A DNA stretch of 64,000 nt from NCBI GenBank assembly GCA_021794205.1, contig JAJYRH010000002.1:83333-147332 (forward strand), in the 5' to 3' direction. The position numbers and the translations under genes are program-made. Shown in pieces: positions 48,670 to 56,808 of the stretch. Origin of the DNA: a bacterium. GTDB lineage: Bacteria > Vulcanimicrobiota > Vulcanimicrobiia > Vulcanimicrobiales > Vulcanimicrobiaceae. Each line of letters starts with the position of its first letter. The first letter of the stretch is position 1. Under the pieces are notes generated by a model that saw only the letters and a program-made list of their open reading frames with translations, was not told where the DNA came from and did not search any database.

Positions 48670-49449
48670 TCAGACGGCGTAACGCAGCCCTTCACCCTCA
48701 TCCTCGCGGATTTGTGACGCGAGCCCCTCCCAGAAGATCGCGACTGCATCGAGCATCGCGAGCCCCCCGGCGATGAAGCGTTCGGGAATAAAGCAACTCC
48801 GCGAGTAGGCGATGCTGAGTTCGTCCTCGGTATGCTGCGCGTGCAACTCCTCGAGTTGGTCGTGCCACGTCCAGAACCCCAACGGAAGATTGGGGCGTCG
48901 CTGCGCGCGAATCTTTCGTAAGCCGGCGATGAGTGCTTTCCAGAAGCCGGCGTTCGCCCAGTGTTCGATCGCATAGGAAGCTCCGAGTGCGGTCGAGATA
49001 TCCTCCGATCCGTACCACTCCGTCAGAGCATCGCAGAAGCGTAGCGTGCTCGGCGTCCCCAAGCGACGCTTGCCGAGTTCGTGCCACTGCAGCCCGAGGT
49101 GCTCCGCGAAATCGACGAGCCACTCGTAATGCGCGCCATGGAAGCGAAAAGTGCCTCCATCGACGGATCCGTCGTGGCCGAAACTAACGCCGAGCTCGTT
49201 CATCAAGATCTGTTTGCCCGAGCGATAGGCGCCGATATCGGGAGCGTTGATGCATTTACGGAGTTGCGCCTCGACGAAGAGGTGGCTGAAGACGGAGAAC
49301 TGCACCGTGAAGGCGCGCAATTGTGCATCGCTCGCCTCGCCGAGCGCGAACCATTGCGTGTACGGGTTCTCGAGCAGAATTCCGTGAGCGTGAATCGAGC
49401 GTTCGACTTCGTTACGGAAGCATTCGATCGGGGGGAGCGTTCTCATCAT
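48670..49449 (-). CDS. Haem-oxygenase-fold iron-dependent protein
   Basis: The 259 residues are nearly all helical. The pattern resembles TenA/PqqC/haem-oxygenase-like di-iron enzymes (haem_oxygenas_2 family): RAFTVQFSVFSHLFVEAQLR (Glu/His ligand candidates), LMNELGVSFGHDG, GASYAIEHWANAGFWKALI (Glu-His) and QLEELHAQHTEDEL (His-x3-H, Glu). Members oxidise small molecules or act as self-destructing oxygenases. The ATG at 49449 follows GAGGAC; the open frame to 49698 runs through a terminator and is not used. The substrate cannot be named. Confidence 0.7.
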   Translation of the reverse strand: MMRTLPPIECFRNEVERSIHAHGILLENPYTQWFALGEASDAQLRAFTVQFSVFSHLFVEAQLRKCINAPDIGAYRSGKQILMNELGVSFGHDGSVDGGTFRFHGAHYEWLVDFAEHLGLQWHELGKRRLGTPSTLRFCDALTEWYGSEDISTALGASYAIEHWANAGFWKALIAGLRKIRAQRRPNLPLGFWTWHDQLEELHAQHTEDELSIAYSRSCFIPERFIAGGLAMLDAVAIFWEGLASQIREDEGEGLRYAV

Positions 49450-49476
49450 CGTGTCCTCGTTCGGTGGTGATGGGTG

Positions 49477-49517
49477 AAAAAAGAAAGCCGCCTCACCGGT
49501 AGATCGGTGAGGCGGCT
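49477..49517 (-). terminator. Intrinsic terminator or attenuator before the haem-oxygenase-like gene
   Basis: On the minus strand a 13-bp perfect stem (49517-49505 with 49498-49486; AGCCGCCTCACCG on the left arm) has a six-base loop and is followed by TTCTTTTTT. It lies 27 bases upstream of the start at 49449, so it either insulates the gene or is an attenuator in its leader. A second copy of AGCCGCCT about 40 bases further upstream (near 49557-49564) could compete for the right arm. No leader peptide is seen. Confidence 0.75.
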
Positions 49518-49696
49518 GTACTCGTCTGTTTGGGTTGTTAGGGTTCGACGGGTATAGGCGGCTCGACCGATTCCGATGCGGAACGGTATTGATAGCTGCC
49601 GATAAGATACGCCGGTGCGAACATGGCGGCAACGTTATCAGGTTTGTTGAGAAAAAACAAGAGGGTGCGCCCGCCGCGGGAGCGCACTTTCTCCGC

Positions 49697-50995
49697 ATGC
49701 CCGTTTCGTTGACCTCGTTTTCCGACGGCTGGCTGGCGTTGCACCTGGGCCTCGTGCTCGGTCTCGCGCTCTTTTTCGGGCTCGCGTACGAAGAATTTTA
49801 CGGCGATACCATCCCGCAACGCCCGGGCGGGATTCGTACCTATCCACTGCTCGCGCTCGCCGGCGCGTTGCTCTATCTCCTCGATCCGCAGCACCTTTCC
49901 ACCACGATCGCCGGGCTCGTCGTCGTCGGAGCCTGGGCGTTCGCCGGTATTCGCGAGCGGCTGGAAACTGCCGAAGGCAGCCCCGGCTCCGACGGTCTCT
50001 ACGTCGTTCCGGCGGCGGCGCTTATCGCTTATTTGTTGGGCCCGGCGGCATTCGCGCTGCCGCCGTGGCTTCCGATCTCCGTGGTGGTCATCGCGGCGCT
50101 CCTCCTCTCGGCACGGACGACGCTACGCGAGCTCGCAGCGCGGTTTGGCCACACCGAGATGGTGACGGCCGCGAAATTTCTCGTCCTCTCCGGAGTCGTG
50201 TTGCCGTTGTTGCACGGGCTTCCCGCGATTCCGGGAACGGGGATTCTCCCGTTTAACATTTGGCTCGCCGTCGTCGCCGTATCGACGCTTTCGTACGCGA
50301 GCTATCTCGTTCAGCGATACGTGACGTTTCGAGAGGGAACGTTGATTCCGGCGCTGCTCGGCGGAATGTATTCGTCGACCGCGGCGACGGTGGCGCTCGC
50401 GCGCGTTGCTGCAGAGACGGGGTTTACCGGCGAGCTTTCGGGCGGCATCGTCGCCGCGAGTGCGATTATGTATCTGCGCATTCTCGTCGTCGTTGCCGTA
50501 TTCAACGTGGCGCTCGCGGAGCGACTCGCTCCGTCCTTTATCGCCCTCGCGCTCGTCGGTGGGATAGCTGCCGCGGCGATCGTTCGCTTCGGAGACGGGA
50601 TCAAGAAGGGAAAGCAGCGCGCCGTCGCTGCCTATCCCGGAAATCCGCTGCAACTCACCACCGCGTTGGTCTTCGCCGCCCTGTTCGTCGTCATCTCCGT
50701 CCTTACGACATGGGTGCAGGGTGCTGCGGGGCAGGTCGGTCTCTTTGTGCTCGCGGCCGTCGTTGGCGTTACCGATGTCGATCCATTCGTTCTGAGCGTC
50801 GCGCAGCATCATGCGGCCGCTTTTGCTCTCGCACCAGCCGCCGCGGCGATTCTGATCGCTGCTTCATCAAATAACGTGCTCAAAGCGGTCTACGCATATG
50901 TGTTTTCGCGCCGATCCGCCAGTTGGCTCGCCGCAGTGACGTTGCTGCTGCTCGCCGGTGCCGGAGTTGTCGTAGCGTTGGTCGCCATCCGTTGA
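49697..50995 (+). CDS. MgtC/DUF4010 family membrane protein
   Basis: This integral membrane protein of 432 residues has about twelve hydrophobic helices. The first part (about 15-150) is MgtC-like (LGLVLGLALFFGLAYEEFYG, GGIRTYPLLALAGALLYLL), and the rest matches DUF4010 (GILPFNIWLAVVAVSTLSY, TLIPALLGGMYSSTAATVAL, VVGVTDVDPFVLSVAQ, AAASSNNVLKAVYA-like). Similar proteins are found near metal and phosphate genes, but the transported species is unknown. The ATG at 49697 was chosen by family N-terminus, and the ribosome site is weak. Its stop overlaps the next start (TTGA). Confidence 0.85.
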   Translation: MPVSLTSFSDGWLALHLGLVLGLALFFGLAYEEFYGDTIPQRPGGIRTYPLLALAGALLYLLDPQHLSTTIAGLVVVGAWAFAGIRERLETAEGSPGSDGLYVVPAAALIAYLLGPAAFALPPWLPISVVVIAALLLSARTTLRELAARFGHTEMVTAAKFLVLSGVVLPLLHGLPAIPGTGILPFNIWLAVVAVSTLSYASYLVQRYVTFREGTLIPALLGGMYSSTAATVALARVAAETGFTGELSGGIVAASAIMYLRILVVVAVFNVALAERLAPSFIALALVGGIAAAAIVRFGDGIKKGKQRAVAAYPGNPLQLTTALVFAALFVVISVLTTWVQGAAGQVGLFVLAAVVGVTDVDPFVLSVAQHHAAAFALAPAAAAILIAASSNNVLKAVYAYVFSRRSASWLAAVTLLLLAGAGVVVALVAIR

Positions 50996-51333
50996 GTTTC
51001 TTGCTGCGATGGCTCGGGCTCGACGCGCCGCTACGGGATGCTCGCCTCCGCCCGTACCGCCGTCTCGAATGCCCCGGCGCAGCGGCGACGCACATCGACC
51101 GTGCGCGCCGAGCGATGACCGAAATTTTGGGCGCGAGCATCACCCGCGACGAGCCCGACATGCTCGAAGGTTCGATCGGCCTCGTCGACGGAGAGCGTAT
51201 CGTCGTGCGTTTCGAAGCGATCGACGGATCGCATACCCGCATTAGCATCGAGAGCGTTCGTCCGCTCGGAGCGTCGCCGCGAACGAACTCTCCGTACGTC
51301 GAGCGGCTCGCCGCGGAATTAGCGAAAACGTAG
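50992..51333 (+). CDS. Small conserved-looking protein of unknown function
   Basis: A protein of 113 residues that starts at a TTG overlapping the DUF4010 stop. It is cytosolic and basic at the start (FLLRWLGLDAPLRDARLRPY). A compact alpha-beta part follows: THIDRARRAMTEILGASI, MLEGSIGLVDGERIVVRFEA, HTRISIESVRPLGASPRTNS, ending ERLAAELAK. The DUF1499-like pattern of strand, turn and RTNSPYV is only suggestive. Coupling with DUF4010 implies a shared task. The repeat array begins 25 bases after its stop. Confidence 0.55.
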   Translation: MSFLLRWLGLDAPLRDARLRPYRRLECPGAAATHIDRARRAMTEILGASITRDEPDMLEGSIGLVDGERIVVRFEAIDGSHTRISIESVRPLGASPRTNSPYVERLAAELAKT

Positions 51334-51357
51334 CGGCCTGGTAGCGTATCTCCTGTT

Positions 51358-51488
51358 ATGCCGAGTACGCACATTTTTGTCATGCCGAGGAAGCAAAATT
51401 TTGTCATGCCGAGTGCGCAAATTTTTGTCATGCCGAGGAAGCAAAATTTTGTCATGCCGAGTAGGCGCCCGCAGGCGCCGTATCGAGG
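51358..51488. repeat. 24-bp tandem repeat with GGCGCC hairpin end
   Basis: Four 24-bp units begin at 51358, 51382, 51406 and 51430, each of the form ATGCCGAG-8 to 10 variable bases-TTTTGTC. Units 2 and 4 are identical. A fifth unit (51454) runs into a hairpin of GGCGCC (51464-51469) against GGCGCC (51474-51479) and then CGTATCGAGG. The words ATTTTGTC, CCGAGTAG and CGTATCGAGG are shared with the array at 1-253, so both belong to one dispersed family. It lies after the 3' ends of two convergent genes. Confidence 0.93.
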
Positions 51489-51505
51489 CAGGGCGCGGGG
51501 AAGCG

Positions 51506-52798
51506 CTATTCGGCGGCGGCTATGCGGTCGGCGCCGACGTACGGGCGCAACGCCTCGGGAACGACGACGCTCCCGTCCTCTTGTTGGTAATTCTCCAACA
51601 CGGCGAGCAGCGTGCGACCGACGGCGAGCCCCGATCCGTTGAGCGTATGGACGAGTTCGAGCTTCGCTTTCGGTTCGCGACGCCAACGAATTTGCGCTCG
51701 TCGCGCTTGGAAGTCGGTGCAGTTCGAACACGAACTGATTTCTCGATACTCGTTGCTGCTGGGAAGCCAAACTTCCAGATCGTAGGTTTTCGCCGAATTG
51801 AACGAAAGGTCGCCGGCGCAGAGCGAGAGCACGCGATAGGGCAGGCCGAGTTCCTCGAGGAGGGCCGCAGCATCGGCCGTCATCGCTTCGAGAGCGGCGA
51901 AAGAATCCTCCGGGCGTTCGATGCGAACGAGTTCGACTTTCTCGAATTGGTGTTGGCGGATCAGGCCGCGCGTATCTTTCCCCGCCGCGCCCGCTTCCTT
52001 GCGAAAGCACGGCGAGTAGGCCGCGTAGCGTATCGGCAGTGCCGTCGCATCGAAAATTTCGTCGCCATGCAGCGCGGTCAACGGGACCTCTGCGGTCGGA
52101 ATCAGATAGAGTCCCGCTTCGAGGTCGGCGAACATCGCATCGGAAAATTTCGTGAGTTGACCGGTACGCCACATCGTCTGTTGGGTAACGAGATAGGGCG
52201 GCGCGATCTCCACGTATCCCCGTGCCGCTGCGCGGTCGAGGAAAAATTGAGCGAGCGCTCGTGATAAGCGCGCCCCGAGGCCACGTAAGACCGCAAAACG
52301 GCTCCCCGAGAGTTTCGCCGCGCGTTCGAAATCGAGAATGCCGAGCTTTTCACCGATCTCCCAATGCGGGCGCGCCACGAAGGGAAAGGTGCGCGGGGTT
52401 CCCCAGGTGCGCACCACGACGTTCGCCGATGCGTCGGCGCCGTCGGGCGTACTCTCGTCGACGACGTTTGGAGACTGCACCAACAGTTCGCGAAGCGGCG
52501 AATCGGGCGTATCGGGAGCGAGCGATTTTGCGAGGGCATCGAGCGAGGCAATCTCGCCATCGAGTGCGGCGATCTGCGGGCGGAGACTTGCCGCCGCCGC
52601 CGCTCGGTCGCTCGCCTTTGCAATCTCGGCGCTGAGCCGATTTTTTTCGGCCTTTTTTGTTTCGAGATCCGTAAGGGCGAGGCGGTGCCGTTCGTCGAGA
52701 CGCAGAATCTCGTCGACGAACGACGGATCGCTACCGCGCCGAATTGCGGAACGACGGATGCGATCGGGATCGCGACGACAGAGAGTAATATCGAGCAT
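51506..52798 (-). CDS. serS: Seryl-tRNA synthetase
   Basis: This class II aminoacyl-tRNA synthetase has 430 residues and charges tRNA-Ser. The N-terminal long coiled-coil arm (about 35-105; LETKKAEKNRLSAEIAKASD) binds the variable arm of tRNA-Ser. Catalytic motifs: motif 2 SPCFRKEAGAAGKDTRGLIR, YDLEVWLPSSNEYREISSCS, and motif 3 NGSGLAVGRTLLAVLENYQ. Serine-binding TAEVPL is present. The start MLDITLCRRDPD is the usual SerRS beginning and shares CATG with the divergent moeA start. The tRNA-Ser(UGA) in this window has an unusual discriminator base, which this enzyme must tolerate. Confidence 0.98.
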   Translation of the reverse strand: MLDITLCRRDPDRIRRSAIRRGSDPSFVDEILRLDERHRLALTDLETKKAEKNRLSAEIAKASDRAAAAASLRPQIAALDGEIASLDALAKSLAPDTPDSPLRELLVQSPNVVDESTPDGADASANVVVRTWGTPRTFPFVARPHWEIGEKLGILDFERAAKLSGSRFAVLRGLGARLSRALAQFFLDRAAARGYVEIAPPYLVTQQTMWRTGQLTKFSDAMFADLEAGLYLIPTAEVPLTALHGDEIFDATALPIRYAAYSPCFRKEAGAAGKDTRGLIRQHQFEKVELVRIERPEDSFAALEAMTADAAALLEELGLPYRVLSLCAGDLSFNSAKTYDLEVWLPSSNEYREISSCSNCTDFQARRAQIRWRREPKAKLELVHTLNGSGLAVGRTLLAVLENYQQEDGSVVVPEALRPYVGADRIAAAE

Positions 52799-54041
52799 GG
52801 AACTCCGCGCGGTTGGCTTCGATGAATCGCGACTCCTCGCGCCGGGGCGCGCGCTGGAGATTTTTTTCGGGCGGGTATCGCTTCCCGCACCGCTTCCTGA
52901 GAGCGTCGAACTCGACGCGGCACTCGGGCGCATCCTCGCCGTCGAAGTGCGTAGCGAAACGGCGATTCCCCCACGCGCGCGCTCGGCGATGGACGGCTTC
53001 GCGCTGGCGGCCGCGAGTACGCCGGGGCGGTTTCGCATCGTCGGTGCGGTCGCGATGGGGCAACCTTTCCGGGGGCATATCGCCCCGAGTGACGCGGTCC
53101 GGATTCCCACCGGCGGCCTCCTTCCCGCCGGTTGCGATACCGTGCTGCCGATCGAGGAGGCCGAGGTTCGAGGCGATGAGCTCTTCTGCGGCAGGCTCGA
53201 GCTCGGCGACGCGGTCACCCCGCCGGGAAGCGATCTTCGAGCCGGTGAGTTCCTGTTGCGCCCGGGGCGGCGCATCGCCGCGGCCGAACTCTCGGTGCTA
53301 GCCACTCTTGGGTATGCGTGCGTACCGGTCTTCCGGCGTCCCCGCGTCGCGGTGATCTCCAGCGGCGACGAACTCGTCTCGGTCGATCGAGCCCCCGAAG
53401 CCTGGCAGGTCCGCGATTCGAACCGCTTCGCCATCGCCGGGGCGCTCCGAGCGATCGGCGCCGACCCGGTGCACCTGCCGACGGTCGGCGATGCCCCCGG
53501 CGAGTTGCTCGCGGCACTCCGCGCTGCGGTCGCGGATTTCGATGCCGTACTGATCAGCGGCGGTTCTTCGGTCGGCGAACGGGACGAGACGCCGGCGGCC
53601 GTCGCCGCGCTCGGTGCCCCCGGCGTACTCGTCCATGGCCTGAAGGTGAAGCCGGGAAAACCGACGCTCCTCGGGGCGGTCGGTGCGGTGCCGATCCTCG
53701 GGCTCCCCGGGAACCCGAGCTCCTCGCTGCTGATTCTCGATGCGGTCGTGGGGCCGATTCTCGCACGGCTCTGTGGCCTGGAAGGGAGAGCGGTGCCCTT
53801 CTCGGCGAGTTTGGGGGCTACGGTACGCAAGCGCGCCGGCTGGACCTGGTACCTTCCGGTGGCGATGGAGCAAGGGCCCGACGGCCTTGTGGCACAACCT
53901 CTCGCCCTACGTTCGTCGATGACGAGCCTCGCCGCCCGATCGGACGGCTACCTCGCCCTCGGTGAAGAGACCGAAACGCTCGCGGTTGGGGAGCGGGTCG
54001 ACATCTATCGCTACGCTCATGGAGGACCTCCCACCGCGTGA
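52797..54041 (+). CDS. moeA: Molybdopterin molybdenumtransferase
   Basis: The 414 residues match MoeA, which inserts molybdate into adenylylated molybdopterin. The four-domain pattern is visible: LDAALGRILAVEVRSETAIP and ARSAMDGFAL at the start, VRIPTGGLLPAGCDTVLPIE, RVAVISSGDELV, DAVLISGGSSVGERD and ILGLPGNPSSSLLI. The ATG at 52797 overlaps the serS start codon on the other strand (CATG), so promoters for each must lie in the other gene unless a later start is used. The GTG of hisC begins within its stop (GTGA). Confidence 0.95.
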   Translation: MELRAVGFDESRLLAPGRALEIFFGRVSLPAPLPESVELDAALGRILAVEVRSETAIPPRARSAMDGFALAAASTPGRFRIVGAVAMGQPFRGHIAPSDAVRIPTGGLLPAGCDTVLPIEEAEVRGDELFCGRLELGDAVTPPGSDLRAGEFLLRPGRRIAAAELSVLATLGYACVPVFRRPRVAVISSGDELVSVDRAPEAWQVRDSNRFAIAGALRAIGADPVHLPTVGDAPGELLAALRAAVADFDAVLISGGSSVGERDETPAAVAALGAPGVLVHGLKVKPGKPTLLGAVGAVPILGLPGNPSSSLLILDAVVGPILARLCGLEGRAVPFSASLGATVRKRAGWTWYLPVAMEQGPDGLVAQPLALRSSMTSLAARSDGYLALGEETETLAVGERVDIYRYAHGGPPTA

Positions 54042-55135
54042 TTCGGCCGAACTCAACGATCGACGCGATCTTTGCGGGCGAGCCCTTTATCGGGCCCGAG
54101 CGCATCATGCGCGAACGCGGACTCGAACGGATGCTCCGGCTCGGCGCAAACGAAAGCGCATTCGGGCCGTCGCCGCGTGCCGTCGCAGCGATGAGCGCGG
54201 AATTGCCGCATCTCGCGTGGTACGGGGACCCCGATTCGCACGATCTACGCTCCGCGCTCGCCGAGCGTTGGCAGACGTCGATCGACGAGATCCTCGTCAC
54301 CAGCGGAATCGACGAATTGCTTGGCCTCGTCGCGCGGTGCTACCTCGAACCCGGCGAGTGCGCGGTGACCGCGGCGGGAACCTACCCCACCTTTGCCTAC
54401 CACGTCGTCGGATACGGCGGCCGCATCGAAAGTGCGGCGTATCACGCGAACGGAAGCGTCGATCTCGAGGCCCTCGCCGCGACGGCACATCGTTGCAATG
54501 CGGCGATCTGTTACCTCGCGAACCCCGATAATCCGAGCGGATCGTTTGCCGACGCCGATGCGATCGCGCGTTTCCGCGCCGCGTTGCCCGCGCGAACCTT
54601 ACTGTTGCTCGATGAAGCCTATGCGGAATTTGCCGATTCCGCGGCGGTGCTGGAACGGCGCGCCATGCCCGGCATCGTACGCGCGCGAACGTTTTCGAAG
54701 CTCTACGGCATGGCCGGATCGCGCATCGGTTACGCGGTCGCGCCGCAAGCGCTCCTCGCGCCGTTGCTGAAAGTACGATTGCAATACGGAGTGAACCGGA
54801 ACGCACAGGTCGGAGCCCTCGCCGCACTCGGCGACGATGCCTTCGCGCGCGACGTGCTCGAACGTACCGCGCGGGGGCGTACCGAGTACGCAGCGCTCGG
54901 TCGCGAACTCGGCCTACCGACGTTGCCGTCGTCGACGAATTTCGTGTGTTTCGATTGCTCCTTGCGCGAACGCGCCGATCGCCTGCTCGAAGCGCTCCTG
55001 CAACGCGGCGTTTGGACGCGCAAGCCGGGGCTCGCTCCGCTCGATCGATGCGTGCGCGTCACGGTTGGCGACGAAGCCGCGCGAGAGCTCTTCGCCACCG
55101 AACTTCGCGCCGTCCGTTCGCAGGTGACGGCATGA
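54038..55135 (+). CDS. hisC: Histidinol-phosphate aminotransferase
   Basis: This class I/II PLP aminotransferase has 365 residues. LRLGANESAFGPSPRAVAAM is the HisC-type N-terminus, ICYLANPDNPSGSFADAD is the conserved NPxNPTG region, and LLLLDEAYAEF is the Asp/Tyr cofactor segment. The PLP lysine is in RTFSKLYGMAGSRIGYAV, and the C-terminal Arg is in CVRVTVG. It may also act on aromatic amino acids. The other his genes are not here. It starts with GTG, coupled to moeA, and overlaps the phosphoesterase start. Confidence 0.92.
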   Translation: MIRPNSTIDAIFAGEPFIGPERIMRERGLERMLRLGANESAFGPSPRAVAAMSAELPHLAWYGDPDSHDLRSALAERWQTSIDEILVTSGIDELLGLVARCYLEPGECAVTAAGTYPTFAYHVVGYGGRIESAAYHANGSVDLEALAATAHRCNAAICYLANPDNPSGSFADADAIARFRAALPARTLLLLDEAYAEFADSAAVLERRAMPGIVRARTFSKLYGMAGSRIGYAVAPQALLAPLLKVRLQYGVNRNAQVGALAALGDDAFARDVLERTARGRTEYAALGRELGLPTLPSSTNFVCFDCSLRERADRLLEALLQRGVWTRKPGLAPLDRCVRVTVGDEAARELFATELRAVRSQVTA

Positions 55136-55863
55136 GATACGCATTCATCTCCGACATTCATTCGAATATCGAAGCGCTCGATGCCGCGCTCTCGTACGTC
55201 GCACCCGAAGATACGGTCGTCTGCCTCGGCGATATCATCGGCTACGGAGCGAATCCGAACGAATGCATCGCGCGCGTGCGCGAACGTGCGAAGTACGTCG
55301 TCATCGGAAACCACGATCTCGCGGTGCTCAACGGCTTCGGCGTGGAACGCTTCAACGACGCCGCGCGCGCGGCGGTGGCCTGGACGCGCGAGGTGCTCGA
55401 CCCGCTGCACCTCGCGTGGATCGATACGCTCGCCTACGAATTGCGGCTTCCCGAGATGCTCTTCGTGCACGGAGCTCCCGTCGATTATTTCGAATACATC
55501 CTCGATGTTCGCGAAGCGGCGACCGCTTTTGCGGCGACCGACGCGCCGGTCGTCTTCATCGGCCACACGCATATTCCGGAATTGTGGAGTCTCGATCCGG
55601 AAGGCGCGTACGGTCACATGCACGTTCAGCACGGTGGGACGCATCGTCTCGATCTCGCCGGAGGATATCGGTATATCGTCGATGTCGGCAGCGTCGGGCA
55701 GCCGCGCGATCTCAATCCGGAGGGATCGATGGCGATCTACGACGACGTTCGTAAAGAAGTCGAATGGGTGCGTTTCGATTACGATATCGGTGCGACGCAG
55801 GCAAAAATTCGCGCCGCCGGCCTCCCGAGCTACCTCGCGATGCGTTTAGGGTCGGGGCGTTGA
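55132..55863 (+). CDS. Calcineurin-type metallophosphoesterase (YfcE-like)
   Basis: The 243 residues carry all metal-binding motifs of the family: FISDIHSN (D-x-H), CLGDIIGYG (GD-x-x-G), VVIGNHD (GNHD), MLFVHGAP and FIGHTHIPE (GHTH). Relatives are phosphodiesterases or protein phosphatases of the ApaH/YfcE group. The substrate is not predictable. It begins inside the hisC stop (ATGA), and its stop overlaps a TTG for the thioesterase-like gene. Confidence 0.92.
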   Translation: MRYAFISDIHSNIEALDAALSYVAPEDTVVCLGDIIGYGANPNECIARVRERAKYVVIGNHDLAVLNGFGVERFNDAARAAVAWTREVLDPLHLAWIDTLAYELRLPEMLFVHGAPVDYFEYILDVREAATAFAATDAPVVFIGHTHIPELWSLDPEGAYGHMHVQHGGTHRLDLAGGYRYIVDVGSVGQPRDLNPEGSMAIYDDVRKEVEWVRFDYDIGATQAKIRAAGLPSYLAMRLGSGR

Positions 55864-56309
55864 GCGGCGTGCCGTTCGACGACGGTCGTTGCTTTGCGTG
55901 CGGGCCGGAGAGCGAGATCGGCCTTCGCATGCGTTTCGAGCGCGAGGGGGACGGCGTCGTCGCCCGCCTGCGATTGCGTCCCGAATTTCAAGGCTGGAAG
56001 GGTATCGCGCACGGCGGCATCGCCATCGCGTTGCTCGACGAGGCGATGGCGCATGCGGCGGGTGCGGCGGGGCATCGTGGCGTGACCGCATCGCTCGACG
56101 CGCGCTTTCGTAAACCCGTCCCGCTCGACGAACCGCTCGTCGTCTTCGGTCGCGTGACGGCGCAGCGCCGCAACGTTCTCTCGCTCGAAGGACGCGTCAG
56201 CGATGCAGCGGGACGGACGCTCGTCGAGGGCACCGCTCGTTTCGTATCGCGCGGCCCGCTCGAAGCGGTCGACGATCGTCGCAATCCCACCAACGCATCG
56301 GTGCGCTGA
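55860..56309 (+). CDS. Hotdog-fold thioesterase (PaaI/4HBT type)
   Basis: The predicted protein has about 149 residues. The hotdog signature is EFQGWKGIAHGGIAIALLDE, with HGG at the start of the central helix, followed by TASLDARFRKPVPLDEPLVV and a last strand. An N-terminal CFACG (near 12) is typical of a subgroup of PaaI-like thioesterases that begin with a Cys pair. The TTG at 55860 gives a TTGA overlap; a GTG at 55869 is possible. The acyl-CoA substrate is unknown. Confidence 0.85.
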   Translation: MSGVPFDDGRCFACGPESEIGLRMRFEREGDGVVARLRLRPEFQGWKGIAHGGIAIALLDEAMAHAAGAAGHRGVTASLDARFRKPVPLDEPLVVFGRVTAQRRNVLSLEGRVSDAAGRTLVEGTARFVSRGPLEAVDDRRNPTNASVR

Positions 56310-56310
56310 G

Positions 56311-56808
56311 ATGGCGAAGATGAAACAACAGCGCCTCGCCGAGGCGCAAGAGTCGCGAAGCGCGCGGACCCCGAGTATCGATAATCGCCGGGCGCGCCAC
56401 GACTACGCCATTCTCGAATCGTTTGAAGCGGGAATCGCCCTTACCGGCACCGAGGTGAAATCGATTCGCGCCGGTGGCGCGAGCATCGCGGAGAGTTACG
56501 CGCGAATTCGCGACGGCGAACTCTGGCTACTGAGCATGCACGTGCCTTCCTATCGCGAAGGAACGTTCTCGAACGTCGATCCGAAACGCCCGCGAAAATT
56601 GCTCGTCCATCGCGAACAGATCGCGCGCTTAAAAGCCGCGCTCGAAGAAAAAGGTCTCACGCTCATTCCCTTACGGCTATATTTTACGCGCGGGAAAGTA
56701 AAGCTCGAATTGGGGCTCGCGCGCGGAAAGAAGACGTGGGACAAGCGCGCGGACCTCGTTAAACGCGAGAGCGCGCGCGAGACGGAGCGCGAGCTCGCTC
56801 GTCGATGA
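56311..56808 (+). CDS. smpB: SsrA-binding protein SmpB
   Basis: This protein of 165 residues binds tmRNA in trans-translation. The family start is NRRARHDYAILESFEAGIAL, then TGTEVKSIRAGGASIAESYA, DPKRPRKLLVHREQI and GLTLIPLRLYFTRGKVKLEL. The basic tail is GKKTWDKRADLVKRE. It has a longer than usual N-terminus (about 24 residues before NRRARHDY). It starts directly after the thioesterase gene and overlaps tilS by four bases. No tmRNA gene was seen in the window. Confidence 0.97.
   Translation: MAKMKQQRLAEAQESRSARTPSIDNRRARHDYAILESFEAGIALTGTEVKSIRAGGASIAESYARIRDGELWLLSMHVPSYREGTFSNVDPKRPRKLLVHREQIARLKAALEEKGLTLIPLRLYFTRGKVKLELGLARGKKTWDKRADLVKRESARETERELARR

Noticed and set aside
49486-49517. 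T-box leader for the DUF4010 gene on the plus strand
   Set aside because: There is no AGGGTGGNACCGCG box and no T run on that strand. The T run belongs to the minus-strand reading.
51358-51488. CRISPR array
   Set aside because: The period is 24 bp with only small internal differences; there are no spacer-like unique sequences.
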